From: Loktanella sp. D2R18
Lineage (GTDB): Bacteria; Pseudomonadota; Alphaproteobacteria; Rhodobacterales; Rhodobacteraceae
Reading direction: 5' to 3'
NCBI RefSeq assembly: GCF_003318235.1
Contig: NZ_QOCG01000011.1
Coordinates: forward strand, 248,001 to 312,000
DNA: 64,000 bases
Shown piece after piece: positions 50,669-60,513 of the stretch; within the stretch, counting starts at the first letter, position 1, and each line of letters opens with the position of its first letter. A program made the position numbers and the translations under genes. The notes below the pieces were generated by a model. That model was given only the letters and a program-made list of their open reading frames with translations. It ran no database searches and was not told the origin of the DNA.

Positions 50669-52324
50669 TCAAGGCACATCCAGTGCACGCAGAACCGCTG
50701 GCAATTGCTCTGGCAGGTCCTCTGCAATCAGCCCCGGGCCGAAGTTCAGTGCGCATTCTGTGTGCAACCACGCCCCCGTTTCGGCAGCCTGCATGGGCGC
50801 AAACCCGCGCGCCAAAAGCCCCGTGATGAATCCGGCCAAAGCATCCCCCGATCCAGCGGTAGCCAACCACGGTGCAGCGCGCTCATACACCGATGCATTA
50901 ATGCTGCACCGGCCTGTTGGATCAGCGATCACGGTATCAGGCCCCTTAAACAGAATAACGCACCCTGCCCGCTTGGCGGCTTCGCGCGTAGCATCCACCT
51001 TGGAATAGGCTGGACCAGTCGTTGCGGGCGCATTCAATTTTTCGGCAATATCCGGGAACAACCGCGCAAATTCGCCCGCGTGTGGCGTCAGAACACATGA
51101 TTTATGCAGCGCCGCAAATAGATCCGCATCACGCGCAAGCAACGTCAACGCATCCGCATCCAAAACCGCCGCCCGCCCGCTTTCTAACACGGCAGCAACT
51201 AGCGCCACCCCCCGCGCGCCAAGCCCCAACCCCGGCCCAACGCAAAGCGCATTGATGCGCGCATCCGTCAAAATAGCACCCAAAGCAACGGCATCATTCA
51301 CGGGTGTCAGCATCACAGCATTCAAATGCGCCGCATTTTCAATCAACGCGTCCTCAGGACAACCCACCGTCACAGCCCCAGCCCCAATCCGCAAAGCGCC
51401 GCGCGCCGCAAGCCGCGCAGCACCACCCTTACCGATACCGCCGGAAAGAATAAGAGCGTGACCGTGGGAGTATTTGTGGACATCGTCCTTTGTCACCCAT
51501 GACGCATGTGGGGCAGAAACTATCCGCACGGCACACAGGCCTTTAGGCTCTCGTTTGATCCCAAGGTCTCTTACAACGATTTTTCCGGCATATTGCGGCC
51601 CATCATCCAAAAACAGTCCCAACTTAGCTCGATGGAAGGATACTGTCAGATGCGATGAAATTGCATTTGGGTCATAGTCATCTAGGCTAATAGTGCGTCC
51701 TGTTTCAGAGCAAACACCTGAAGGGACATCTACCGAGACGATCCCAGGGCGCCCACGTGGATGTCCAAATTCTGGCACATAACAGTCACGCATATCAGAA
51801 GTATTCCAAAAAAAATTGCTCAAGCCATGCATTGGTAGCGGCAAACCCGCGCCAAAGAGAGCATCCACGAGAATGTCACAGCACCACTTTTTTCGGTCTA
51901 CATATGCAACCAACGAACCTACCTCATATGCAACCAACGAACCTACCTCATGCGCATCACACCACCGCGCATAATTCACCTTCGCATCCGGCGGCAGCTT
52001 CGCGGCATCACCATACAAAAACACCTCAACCTCCCAGCCCGCCTCAAACAACAACCGCGCGACAACAAACCCGTCACCGCCATTGTTGCCGGGCCCGCAT
52101 AAGACAACCGCCCTATGCTTGCCCTTCTCATCATCTTGCAAAAAATACTCCGGGGGTTTGGGGGCTGGCCCCCATGGCGGCGCCAGCTCTGGCCATTCTT
52201 CAAAAATGGCGGTCACAACGCCACGCCCGGCGCGCTCCATCAGTTCAAGCCCGGTAACATCACCAGAGGCAATCGCGGCAGCCTCAATGGCGCGCATTTG
52301 GGCAGCGGTCAAAAGTTCGGTCAT
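50669..52324 (-). CDS. nnr: bifunctional NAD(P)H-hydrate epimerase/ADP-dependent dehydratase
   Basis: A 551-residue repair enzyme for damaged NAD(P)H. The N-terminal YjeF epimerase domain (about 1-240) contains V-L-C-G-P-G-N-N-G-G-D-G; the C-terminal dehydratase (about 260-551) has T-P-H-A-G-E-F-A-R and the nucleotide motif A-T-A-G-S-G-D-A-L-A-G. Both are complete. Odd features: an eight-residue direct repeat (E-V-G-S-L-V-A-Y twice) from a 24-bp tandem duplication at 51901-51948. The stretch of about 51480-51960 is also lower in G+C than the rest of the gene, suggesting a recombined patch. The frame stays open. The repeat probably lies in a loop before the V-D-A-L-F-G-A-G motif. Confidence 0.93.
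   Translation of the reverse strand: MTELLTAAQMRAIEAAAIASGDVTGLELMERAGRGVVTAIFEEWPELAPPWGPAPKPPEYFLQDDEKGKHRAVVLCGPGNNGGDGFVVARLLFEAGWEVEVFLYGDAAKLPPDAKVNYARWCDAHEVGSLVAYEVGSLVAYVDRKKWCCDILVDALFGAGLPLPMHGLSNFFWNTSDMRDCYVPEFGHPRGRPGIVSVDVPSGVCSETGRTISLDDYDPNAISSHLTVSFHRAKLGLFLDDGPQYAGKIVVRDLGIKREPKGLCAVRIVSAPHASWVTKDDVHKYSHGHALILSGGIGKGGAARLAARGALRIGAGAVTVGCPEDALIENAAHLNAVMLTPVNDAVALGAILTDARINALCVGPGLGLGARGVALVAAVLESGRAAVLDADALTLLARDADLFAALHKSCVLTPHAGEFARLFPDIAEKLNAPATTGPAYSKVDATREAAKRAGCVILFKGPDTVIADPTGRCSINASVYERAAPWLATAGSGDALAGFITGLLARGFAPMQAAETGAWLHTECALNFGPGLIAEDLPEQLPAVLRALDVP
51901..51948. repeat. 24-bp perfect tandem duplication inside nnr
   Basis: Two identical 24-bp units follow one another directly (51901-51924, 51925-51948), with only a CAT trinucleotide continuing. 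The unit length is a multiple of three, so the frame is kept. Each unit adds eight amino acids. Confidence 0.95.
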
Positions 52325-52390
52325 AGGGTGGGCATCCAGTTTACATTTCGCATGAATTTCAGGACAGTTGCATAATTTTTAATCACTTAA

Positions 52391-52834
<444 letters not shown>

Positions 52835-52899
52835 TACCACACTGCGGGCCTGTCCCGCGGACAGTACACCTACCAAAAGACGCTTAGAAAGGTACCAAA

Positions 52900-54306
52900 A
52901 TGGACAACAAAGATGTCATCAAGCTGATCAAAGATGAAGAGGCCGACTACGTCGATATCCGCTTCACTGATCCACGCGGGAAACTCCAGCACGTAACCGT
53001 GGTTTCTGATCTGGTTGACGAAGACTTCCTCGAAGAAGGATTCATGTTCGACGGTTCATCCATCGCTGGTTGGAAATCAATCGACAAATCAGACATGAAA
53101 CTGATGCCACAGGCAAGCAGCGCATATGTTGATCCGTTCTACGCGGAAAAAACAATCTGTATCCACTGTGATGTTGTTGAGCCAGACACAATGGAAGCTT
53201 ACGACCGTGACCCACGCGGCACAGCAGCCAAAGCCGAAGAGTACCTGAAATCTACAGGCATCGGCGACGCGGCTTACTTTGGCCCAGAAGCCGAATTCTT
53301 CGTCTTCGACGATGTGCGCTTCCAGGTTTCCATGAACAAAGTGTCCTACCAAGTTGACGCCATCGACGGCGCTTGGAACACAGACACAGAATACGAAATG
53401 GGCAACACAGGCCACCGTCCGGGCGTTAAGGGCGGCTATTTCCCTGTAAACCCAGTAGATGACGCACAAGAAATGCGCTCTGAAATGCTGTCCACCATGA
53501 AACGCATGGGCATGAAGGTTGACAAGCACCACCACGAAGTGGCGTCTTGCCAGCACGAATTGGGCCTGATCTTTGGCACGCTGACACATCAAGCGGACGA
53601 AATCCAAAAGTACAAATACGTTGTGCACAACGTCGCCCAAGCCTACGGCAAATCAGCGACATTCATGCCAAAGCCAATCGCTGGCGATAACGGCACTGGC
53701 ATGCACGTAAACATGTCGATCTTCAAAGATGGCAAACCACTGTTCGCAGGCGACAAATACGCGGATCTGTCACAGGAAGCCCTGTACTTCATCGGTGGCA
53801 TCCTGAAGCACGCCAAAGCGCTGAACGCGATCACCAACCCATCCACAAACAGCTACAAACGCCTGATCCCAGGTTTTGAAGCACCCGTTCTGCGCGCCTA
53901 CTCTGCGTCTAACCGGTCTGGTTGTGTACGCATTCCTTGGGCCGAAAACCCAAAAGCCAAACGCGTCGAAGCCCGATTCCCTGATCCAGCAGCCAACCCA
54001 TACCTGTGCTTTGCGGCACTGCTGATGGCTGGCCTTGACGGTATCAAAAACAAAATCGATCCGGGCCCCTCTTCCGACAAAGATCTTTACGATCTGCCAC
54101 CAGAAGAGCTCGCAGGTATCCCAACTGTTTGTGGGTCTCTGCGCGAAGCGCTCGAAGCCCTTGAAGCAGACCAAGACTTCCTGATCCAAGGTGACGTGTT
54201 CACCAAAGACCAACTCGAAGGCTACATGGAACTGAAATGGGAAGAAGTGTACGCCTACGAGCACACACCACACCCAATGGAATACAAGCTGTACTACAGC
54301 TGCTAA
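52900..54306 (+). CDS. glnA: glutamine synthetase type I
   Basis: A 468-residue dodecameric enzyme that makes glutamine from glutamate, ammonia and ATP. The catalytic-domain motifs include [12 protein letters not shown] and the beta-Grasp N-terminus (D-P-R-G-K-L-Q-H). The adenylylation tyrosine is Y397 in [11 protein letters not shown], so it can be switched off by GlnE. AAAGG precedes the ATG. The 65-base spacing to glnB fits a two-gene operon. A strong terminator follows. Confidence 0.97.
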   Translation: MDNKDVIKLIKDEEADYVDIRFTDPRGKLQHVTVVSDLVDEDFLEEGFMFDGSSIAGWKSIDKSDMKLMPQASSAYVDPFYAEKTICIHCDVVEPDTMEAYDRDPRGTAAKAEEYLKSTGIGDAAYFGPEAEFFVFDDVRFQVSMNKVSYQVDAIDGAWNTDTEYEMGNTGHRPGVKGGYFPVNPVDDAQEMRSEMLSTMKRMGMKVDKHHHEVASCQHELGLIFGTLTHQADEIQKYKYVVHNVAQAYGKSATFMPKPIAGDNGTGMHVNMSIFKDGKPLFAGDKYADLSQEALYFIGGILKHAKALNAITNPSTNSYKRLIPGFEAPVLRAYSASNRSGCVRIPWAENPKAKRVEARFPDPAANPYLCFAALLMAGLDGIKNKIDPGPSSDKDLYDLPPEELAGIPTVCGSLREALEALEADQDFLIQGDVFTKDQLEGYMELKWEEVYAYEHTPHPMEYKLYYSC

Positions 54307-54328
54307 TTTCCGCAGCTCACGATATTGG

Positions 54329-54357
54329 AAAAGGCATCGCTTACGCGGTGCCTTTTT
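54329..54357. terminator. bidirectional terminator between glnA and the EEP gene
   Basis: AAAAGGCATCGC (54329-54340) pairs with GCGGTGCCTTTT (54345-54356) around a TTAC loop, one T:G pair, followed by a further T. It lies between convergent genes. Confidence 0.85.
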
Positions 54358-54367
54358 CGTTGAACGC

Positions 54368-55237
54368 CTAATGGTCCAACGACAGCTGTGCCAAGACACC
54401 TAGATGATCGGATCCCAATCGATCACGGTAGGTCACATGCCCGCCGCCGGGCGAATAAACGTGATCCAAGAACAGCGGCAACCCATAAAGATCATACGTC
54501 GGCCGCAATGGCCCGGCGATCCGCGTGCCTGACACCTGTCTGATTTGATGCGTCGTCGATGCCCAGGGAAAGATATTGAAATCACCCGCGACCACAATGG
54601 CGCCCGCAAGCTGCCCGAGCAACGCGGTTGCAGCCCCCGCCGAACGCGCGTGATCATAAGGGTATGGCCAAGGCAAATGCACAGAGGCCACCCAAACCGC
54701 CTGCCCGTCTTTTTCGATCTGGGCGACTGCAACACCGCGATGTATCGAACAACGCGCATCTGCAACAAACGGCGTTTTCGACAGCACGGCGATGCCACTC
54801 CAGCCCGAAAAGCGACACAGGTGTTGGTAAGGGTAATGGTCGGCCATCATGGCCAAGAATACATCATTGCGTTGCCCCACCTCTTGCAAGGTTACGACAT
54901 CCGCATCGCTTGCAATGATATCTGCGGCCAACGCTGGCAATGCGTCATTCCGGTACAGCAGGTTTTTTGAATAAAGCAGTAACGTTCCATCTCCCCGCGT
55001 AGTTGCCAACATTGGGACCGTTGTCATCAACGCCAACGCGGCCGCGCATCCGACGCAAACCCGCAACACCATTGGCATTCTAAATACCAAGCCAATTACA
55101 CAAATCACACCGAGCGGGATCCGCAAAAGGGAAAGACTGTCCCCGAAAGGGTGCAGCCGCCCGCCAAACCCGGCGAAAACCCCGGTACACAGTACCAATA
55201 GCGTGATTGCCCCCATTCCACGGCTTACCTGTCTCAT
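54368..55237 (-). CDS. endonuclease/exonuclease/phosphatase-family membrane protein
   Basis: A 289-residue protein. Three N-terminal membrane segments (about 10-26, 36-54 and 59-75) are followed by an EEP hydrolase domain (about 80-289). Motifs Q-E-V-G (near 113), S-V-H-L-P-W (near 180), G-D-F-N-I-F (near 216) and the C-terminal S-D-H-L-G (near 279) supply the metal and catalytic residues. The active site probably faces the periplasm. Substrate unknown; EEP relatives cleave nucleic acids, phospholipids or phosphoesters. The ATG at 55237 has AAGGAA upstream. It diverges from the hydrolase-OsmC gene, with 107 bases between starts. Confidence 0.85.
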   Translation of the reverse strand: MRQVSRGMGAITLLVLCTGVFAGFGGRLHPFGDSLSLLRIPLGVICVIGLVFRMPMVLRVCVGCAAALALMTTVPMLATTRGDGTLLLYSKNLLYRNDALPALAADIIASDADVVTLQEVGQRNDVFLAMMADHYPYQHLCRFSGWSGIAVLSKTPFVADARCSIHRGVAVAQIEKDGQAVWVASVHLPWPYPYDHARSAGAATALLGQLAGAIVVAGDFNIFPWASTTHQIRQVSGTRIAGPLRPTYDLYGLPLFLDHVYSPGGGHVTYRDRLGSDHLGVLAQLSLDH

Positions 55238-55344
55238 TGTAATTTCCTTCACCTCATCGCGATCAGGCACCAATCTATTTGTCTTAGGTGCAGGCGGCGG
55301 ACATATGTTGTGCAAGAATTGCGCAAATACGAAGGAATTTACCC

Positions 55345-56559
55345 ATGCACACGGAACGGATGACATTTACGGGCCACGCAGGCGATACCCTGTCGGCACG
55401 GCTCGACCTCCCCCAAGGGACACCGCGCGCGACAGCACTTTTTGCGCATTGTTTTACCTGCTCCAAAGACAGCATCGCGGCGCGGCGCATTTCTGCACGG
55501 CTTGCGGCGACGGGTGTGGCCGTGCTGCGGTTCGATTTTACAGGGCTGGGCCAATCGGCAGGCGCGTTTGAGGATACCAGTTTTTCGTCGAACGTGTCAG
55601 ATTTGATCGCGGCGTCGGAGACTTTAACTGCACGCGGGCTGCCCCCCTCACTGCTCATCGGTCATTCCCTAGGGGGGGCTGCGATCTTAAAAGCAGCAAG
55701 CGCAATCCCAACCGCCAAGGCTACCGTGACCATCGGTGCCCCTTTTGATCCGGCGCATGTTACCCATCATTTTGCAGGGGCTTTACCCGAAATTCAGGCG
55801 CAAGGTGCGGCACAAGTCTTGCTTGGCGGCCGCCCCTTTACCATTAGTAAAAGCTTTGTGGATGATATCAGTGCGGCAGCCTTGGCCTCGGCAATTGCGC
55901 AGCTACATACGGCACTTTTGGTCCTACATGCACCGCGTGACGCGACCGTCAGCATCGACAACGCCGCCGATATCTTCATGGCCGCAAAACACCCCAAAAG
56001 CTTTGTCACATTAGATGATGCGGACCATCTGATTAGCAAACATCAAGATGCCGAGTACGCAGCAGATGTGATTATGGCATGGTCAAAACGTTACCTTCCC
56101 ACACCTACGGAAAACCGGTCTGAGGTTACCCCCGAAGGCATCACGCGCGTCACTGAAGCCGCGCCAGAAGGTTTTTTGCAGGACGTCCAAAGTGGTACGC
56201 ACCATGCACTAGCAGATGAGCCCAAAAAATACGGCGGTACTGACAAAGGGTTCACACCCTACGGATTTGTCGCGGCGGGGCTTGGGGCCTGCACATCAAT
56301 GACAATCCGCATGTACGCCCGGCGCAAAAATTGGCCGCTGGGTGGGGTGCGCGTTGACGTCAGCCATGCCAAAGAACACGCCACAGATGCTGCCGAACCG
56401 GGCGCAAAAATCGACCACTTTGATCGGCAAATCACGCTCACCGGAGACCTGTCAGCAGATCAACGCACGCGCCTGCTCGAAATCGCAGACAAATGCCCGG
56501 TCCACCGCAGCCTTGAGCGCACAAATGTGATCACCACGCAGATCACACCACCCGTGTAG
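55345..56559 (+). CDS. alpha/beta hydrolase fused to an OsmC-like peroxidase domain
   Basis: A 404-residue fusion. Residues 1-250 form an alpha/beta hydrolase (nucleophile motif G-H-S-L-G-G near 104-109; the catalytic D and H appear in the L-H-A-P-R-D and D-D-A-D-H-L segments). Residues 255-404 are an OsmC-type domain with the two conserved cysteines in L-G-A-C-T-S-M and D-K-C-P-V-H-R, which reduce organic hydroperoxides. Fusion of the two is known in proteobacteria. Logically it could hydrolyse and detoxify lipid-derived peroxides; this is inference. The start at 55345 has AAGGAA upstream. Its stop lies inside a 26-bp palindrome. Confidence 0.9.
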   Translation: MHTERMTFTGHAGDTLSARLDLPQGTPRATALFAHCFTCSKDSIAARRISARLAATGVAVLRFDFTGLGQSAGAFEDTSFSSNVSDLIAASETLTARGLPPSLLIGHSLGGAAILKAASAIPTAKATVTIGAPFDPAHVTHHFAGALPEIQAQGAAQVLLGGRPFTISKSFVDDISAAALASAIAQLHTALLVLHAPRDATVSIDNAADIFMAAKHPKSFVTLDDADHLISKHQDAEYAADVIMAWSKRYLPTPTENRSEVTPEGITRVTEAAPEGFLQDVQSGTHHALADEPKKYGGTDKGFTPYGFVAAGLGACTSMTIRMYARRKNWPLGGVRVDVSHAKEHATDAAEPGAKIDHFDRQITLTGDLSADQRTRLLEIADKCPVHRSLERTNVITTQITPPV

Positions 56560-56581
56560 GGTGGATTTAAATCCACCCTAC
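56556..56581. repeat. perfect 26-bp palindrome overlapping the stop of the hydrolase-OsmC gene
   Basis: GTAGGGTGGATTT is followed immediately by its exact reverse complement. The TAG stop codon of the gene is bases 56557-56559 of it. It resembles the GTAGGG...CCCTAC hairpin at 34070-34093, so it may be a dispersed REP-like element or a terminator. No T run follows directly. Confidence 0.75.
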
Positions 56582-56824
56582 TGTTTCGTCACCAAAAACC
56601 GTACCTTCGCGTACATGAAGCGAAAGACCGCTGTGAGCCCACTTTAACCGACGCTGCACAACCAAAGAAGGTCGGCTTCTGTTGGTCTCGAGTGCGGACT
56701 GCAATTTGAGCGAACCTGGTTGTGCTACTCAAAGTTTTTTTAGCACTTCAAAGTCTAAGTGTCCCATATTAAAAAATTGCAGCGTCGCGAAATGACTGCT
56801 GCTATTTGAGCGCCACTCAAGATT

Positions 56825-57640
56825 TCAAATTAGCCGCTTGTCGGTCAGCAACCCAAACAACTGGCTTTGCGATGAGATGTTAAGTTTTCTATAAAGCGTC
56901 CGACGATGTACTTTTACAGTCTGGCGTGAAATGCTCAGGATAAGCCCGATCGAGCGGCTTGAATGGCCCTGAACAACAAGGGCGGCCACTTCCGATTCGC
57001 GTTTGGAGATTGGCGTGCCATCCTGCTGCGCTATGGCAAAGTAACGATCCTTCAGGGTGGGGTCGTGTAAATCTGGACTGGTCTGTTCTTGATGCGCAAT
57101 TACGCCGAGTTTTGGGGCCAGAACCTTGGACATGAGGCGGAATTGTTCCAGCTCGCTGCGCCGGATACGTCTGCCACCCACATTGCGCCCCAAGGACAAA
57201 TGCAGGCTGGCATCTGCATCAATGCCCATGACAAATCCCATCTCGTCGACCATACGTGTGCCCTGAAAATAGGACGCGACGTATTCGCTCGCCTCAAACC
57301 GGTCGGGTGCGATGTCACGCAGCCTGTGAACCTCCAAAGACTCTGTACCCCATGCCCGTTGATGAAACGGGTCGAGCAGATAGCCAAAATCAGTGTAGTT
57401 CCCGTCGAAGAAGCGGCGCAAATTGGGGTCGGGAACCCAACGGAACAGGATGTTAGGGCGTGCATTACGATGAAAACGGATGGCGATGATGCTTTGCACG
57501 TCAAAACGTTTTGGGCAGTGATCGATCGTCGCACTTTCGAAATCGCCTAAATCTTTGGCAACGGCGATCTTTCCGAAGAAATCATAGTCATCTGATATGA
57601 GTTGTTGAATACGCACCCCCGAAATTACCAGTTTTTTCAC
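56825..57640 (-). CDS. LuxR-family transcriptional regulator
   Basis: A 271-residue regulator. The C-terminal HTH domain (about 208-265) includes S-K-R-E-S-E-V-A-A-L-V-V-Q-G, S-I-G-L-I-L and V-K-V-H-R-R-T-L-Y-R-K-L. The N-terminal about 190 residues resemble no autoinducer- or response-regulator domain that I can name, so its signal is unknown. The start is a GTG at 57640, with GGGG inside a palindrome (57640-57664) as ribosome site; a second GTG further in is possible. It diverges from the polyamine ABC operon, so it probably regulates that operon. Confidence 0.85.
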   Translation of the reverse strand: MKKLVISGVRIQQLISDDYDFFGKIAVAKDLGDFESATIDHCPKRFDVQSIIAIRFHRNARPNILFRWVPDPNLRRFFDGNYTDFGYLLDPFHQRAWGTESLEVHRLRDIAPDRFEASEYVASYFQGTRMVDEMGFVMGIDADASLHLSLGRNVGGRRIRRSELEQFRLMSKVLAPKLGVIAHQEQTSPDLHDPTLKDRYFAIAQQDGTPISKRESEVAALVVQGHSSRSIGLILSISRQTVKVHRRTLYRKLNISSQSQLFGLLTDKRLI

Positions 57641-57664
57641 AATACTACCCCAGTGGGGGTATTG
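57640..57664. promoter_or_regulatory. dyad-symmetric site in the luxR-pot divergent region
   Basis: CAATAC-TA-CCCC and GGGG-G-TATTG form an imperfect inverted repeat around AGT. It covers the ribosome binding site of the LuxR-type gene and lies about 58 bases before potA. It is the natural place for an operator controlling both genes, and could also fold as an RNA hairpin limiting LuxR synthesis. Confidence 0.5.
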
Positions 57665-57722
57665 GCCACCCGGTTTGTGACCGACTAGCGTTTATTATGC
57701 ATAGCTAAGGTGGTGGGATGAC

Positions 57723-58799
57723 GTGACGTCTGCAGTGAAAATTCAAGCATTGAACAAGGTCTACCCAGGAGATGTGACCGCGCTGAAAAGTGCCGATCTT
57801 GAGATTGGCGACAATGAGTTCTTTACGTTGTTGGGGCCATCGGGGTGCGGCAAGACGACGTTGTTGCGCCTTATCGCGGGATTTGAGGAACCGACAGCTG
57901 GCGTATTGTCGCTATTTGGCGATGACATATCGACGTTACCGCCGGAAAAGCGCCCCGTGAACACAGTCTTCCAGCACTATTCCCTGTTTCCACATATGAG
58001 TGTTTTTGAAAACGTAGCCTTCGGTCTGCGGCGCTTGGGGCGGTCGGACAAGGACGCAAAAGCGCGGGTAGAGGCGATGTTGGACCTTGTGCATCTGACA
58101 GACTTTGCAGGGCGCAAACCATCGCAGCTGTCTGGTGGTCAACAGCAACGCGTGGCTTTGGCCCGCGCGCTGGCACCGGAACCCAAAGTTCTGCTGTTGG
58201 ATGAACCGCTGTCCGCACTAGATCTAAAACTGCGCCAATCCATGCGGGCTGAACTGAAACGGCTGCAAAAGGACACCGGGATCACGTTTGTCTTTGTGAC
58301 CCACGACCAAGAAGAGGCACTTGCGATGAGTGATCGGATTGCGGTCATGTCTGCGGGCGAAATTCAACAGGTTGGCGACCCATCTGCCATCTATGAACAT
58401 CCAGAGAACCGGTTTGTTGCCGAATTCATCGGCGATGCAAATTTCCTGAATGCAACCGTGGCTGAAACAACGCCCAGCGGAACAACCTATGCATTGGATG
58501 CGGGCGGAACTCTGACTGGCCCTGATCAAGGTCGCGCAAAAGGTGAGGCTGTGACCCTCTTCTTTCGCCCCGAAAAAGCGACACTCTCGCAGGTTGGCGA
58601 GGGGCCCAATCAACTGCGCTGCACTGTGAAAGATATTCTCTACCTTGGGAACAGCACCGATTATTGGCTGGCATTGGATCACGTCACGACGTTGATCGTC
58701 CGTTCAAAAAACCAAACTGACGGGACGGTGATCGCGGACATCGGCGAACAGATCAGTCTCTCGCTTGATCCCGCAGCCCTGCGGATTTTGGCGACATGA
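57723..58799 (+). CDS. potA: polyamine-type ABC transporter, ATP-binding subunit
   Basis: A 358-residue ATPase. Walker A G-P-S-G-C-G-K-T at 38-45, signature L-S-G-G-Q-Q-Q-R near 136, Walker B L-L-L-D-E-P-L-S-A-L-D, and a C-terminal TOBE domain (about 275-358). The match to PotA-type importers for spermidine/putrescine is strong, but substrate is not certain. The start is a GTG at 57723, overlapped by a non-viable ATG-ACG-TGA; GGTGGG is upstream. Its stop overlaps the permease gene start by four bases (ATGA). Confidence 0.94.
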   Translation: MTSAVKIQALNKVYPGDVTALKSADLEIGDNEFFTLLGPSGCGKTTLLRLIAGFEEPTAGVLSLFGDDISTLPPEKRPVNTVFQHYSLFPHMSVFENVAFGLRRLGRSDKDAKARVEAMLDLVHLTDFAGRKPSQLSGGQQQRVALARALAPEPKVLLLDEPLSALDLKLRQSMRAELKRLQKDTGITFVFVTHDQEEALAMSDRIAVMSAGEIQQVGDPSAIYEHPENRFVAEFIGDANFLNATVAETTPSGTTYALDAGGTLTGPDQGRAKGEAVTLFFRPEKATLSQVGEGPNQLRCTVKDILYLGNSTDYWLALDHVTTLIVRSKNQTDGTVIADIGEQISLSLDPAALRILAT

Positions 58800-59689
58800 G
58801 CAGCATCGCGGAAAAACTGCGCGTCTACACGGGTTTGATGCCTGCGGTCTTCGTGATCGGTGTTTTTATGATCGTGCCGATCATGATCATCTTCGTGTAT
58901 TCTTTCTTGGTTGCTGGTGATTTCGGCGGCGTGAAACCTAAGTTTTCAACTGATGCTTACGTTCAGTTGCTGTTTCAAAAGAACCTCTTTGATGTGTCAG
59001 AATTCAACCCAGCCTATCTGATCATTGCGTTTCGGTCCCTTTGGATTGCGGTGGTCACTGTTCTGGGATGTTTGCTGCTCGGCTTTCCCGTCGCGTACTA
59101 CATCGCCAGCCAGCCGGAAGACCGGCGCAATCTGTTTTTGTTACTAATCACGATCCCCTTTTGGACAAACCTGTTGGTCCGCACGTATTGCTGGATTTTG
59201 GTGCTGCGCGACACGGGGCTGATCAATGGTGCGCTCATCAATATGGGCCTCATCGATGAACCGTTGACACTGCTTTATACCGAAGGAGCCGTCGCATTGG
59301 GCCTCATCTACACCTACGTTCCGTTCATGGTTCTGCCGATTTATGCAGCCCTAGAGCGCCTTGATGTCCGCCTGATCGAAGCGTCCCGCGATCTTTATGC
59401 GAACAGGTGGGTTACATTGCGCCATGTGGTTGTTCCATTGGCGATGCCGGGAATGATTGCGGGTTCGATCCTTGTGTTTATTCCTGCCCTTGGTGCCTTT
59501 ATTGCGCCTGACCTGCTGGGCGGGGGCAAGAACCTGATGCTGGGGTCTTTGGTGCAACTCCAGTTTTCGTCGGCCCGCAACTGGCCGTTTGGCGCGGCCC
59601 TGTCGATGGTGATTATGGCCGTCGTGTTGTTGTGCCTTTACGCCTATGCGCGCAACGTGCGCAAAAACGGTGGTGGGGTACAACATTGA
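58796..59689 (+). CDS. potB: polyamine-type ABC transporter permease 1
   Basis: A 297-residue inner-membrane permease with six membrane segments. The EAA loop that docks the ATPase reads E-A-S-R-D-L-Y-A-N-R-W near residues 196-206. It pairs with the next permease. It overlaps potA by four bases and the potC start by four bases (TTGA). Such tight packing indicates co-translation. Confidence 0.93.
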   Translation: MSSIAEKLRVYTGLMPAVFVIGVFMIVPIMIIFVYSFLVAGDFGGVKPKFSTDAYVQLLFQKNLFDVSEFNPAYLIIAFRSLWIAVVTVLGCLLLGFPVAYYIASQPEDRRNLFLLLITIPFWTNLLVRTYCWILVLRDTGLINGALINMGLIDEPLTLLYTEGAVALGLIYTYVPFMVLPIYAALERLDVRLIEASRDLYANRWVTLRHVVVPLAMPGMIAGSILVFIPALGAFIAPDLLGGGKNLMLGSLVQLQFSSARNWPFGAALSMVIMAVVLLCLYAYARNVRKNGGGVQH

Positions 59690-60480
59690 CCCGTTCTCGT
59701 GACATCAGATGGCTACCCGGATTTAGCTGGGTCACGCTGTTTTTCTTTGTGTTTCTTTACGCGCCGCTGATCATTCTGGTTGTGTTTTCGTTCAACGCGT
59801 CGCGGTCGGCAACCGTCTGGGCGGGCTTTAGCTTTGAGTGGTACACCAAGGCATTCGCCAACGATGACATCCAACGCGCCGCAACCAACAGCGTCATTAT
59901 TGCTATTTTTGCCACCATCGCAGCAACGACGATTGCCACAATGGCGGCCCTGACCCTAAGCCGCAATAAGCGCGTCAAAGGCAAACCTGTGTTCGGGGGT
60001 GTGTTGATCTTCCCCCTGATGATCCCCGAAATCGTGACCGCTGTGGCGACATTGACCTTCTTTGCAGCGATTGGATTGTCGCTTGGTCTGGGCAACATTA
60101 TCATCGCGCATACAGTGTTTTGCATCCCCTTCGCCTACCTCCCCATCCGCGCACGCCTTGACGGGATGGATGAAAGCCTCGAAGCGGCGGCGCAGGATTT
60201 GTATGCGAGCAAGTTCACGACACTCCGGCTGATCACATTGCCGCTTTTGATGCCGGGGATTGTCTCTGGCGCGATGCTGGCCTTCATCATCTCGCTCGAT
60301 GATTTCATCATCACACTGATGGTCGCCGAAGCAGGGTCAACCACACTGCCTATCTACATCTATAGCCTCGTGCGGATCGGGATCACCCCAGAGGTGAACG
60401 CCGTCTCGACAGTGCTATTGGGATTTTCCGTCATCGTGGTGACGCTGTCCTACGTGATCGGCAAAAAGAACAAGACCTGA
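59686..60480 (+). CDS. potC: polyamine-type ABC transporter permease 2
   Basis: A 264-residue permease with six membrane segments and an EAA loop (E-A-A-Q-D-L-Y-A-S-K-F). The likely start is a TTG at 59686, overlapping the potB stop as TTGA; the upstream ATG lies far inside potB. Together with potB it forms the translocation channel. It ends 33 bases before potD. Confidence 0.92.
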   Translation: MTRSRDIRWLPGFSWVTLFFFVFLYAPLIILVVFSFNASRSATVWAGFSFEWYTKAFANDDIQRAATNSVIIAIFATIAATTIATMAALTLSRNKRVKGKPVFGGVLIFPLMIPEIVTAVATLTFFAAIGLSLGLGNIIIAHTVFCIPFAYLPIRARLDGMDESLEAAAQDLYASKFTTLRLITLPLLMPGIVSGAMLAFIISLDDFIITLMVAEAGSTTLPIYIYSLVRIGITPEVNAVSTVLLGFSVIVVTLSYVIGKKNKT

Positions 60481-60513
60481 ATAAAAATTACCGAACCAAC
60501 AAGGAGAGTACAC

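Noticed and set aside
51901..51948. CRISPR-like repeat
   Set aside because: The repeats are directly adjacent without spacers and lie in an open reading frame; they are a tandem duplication.
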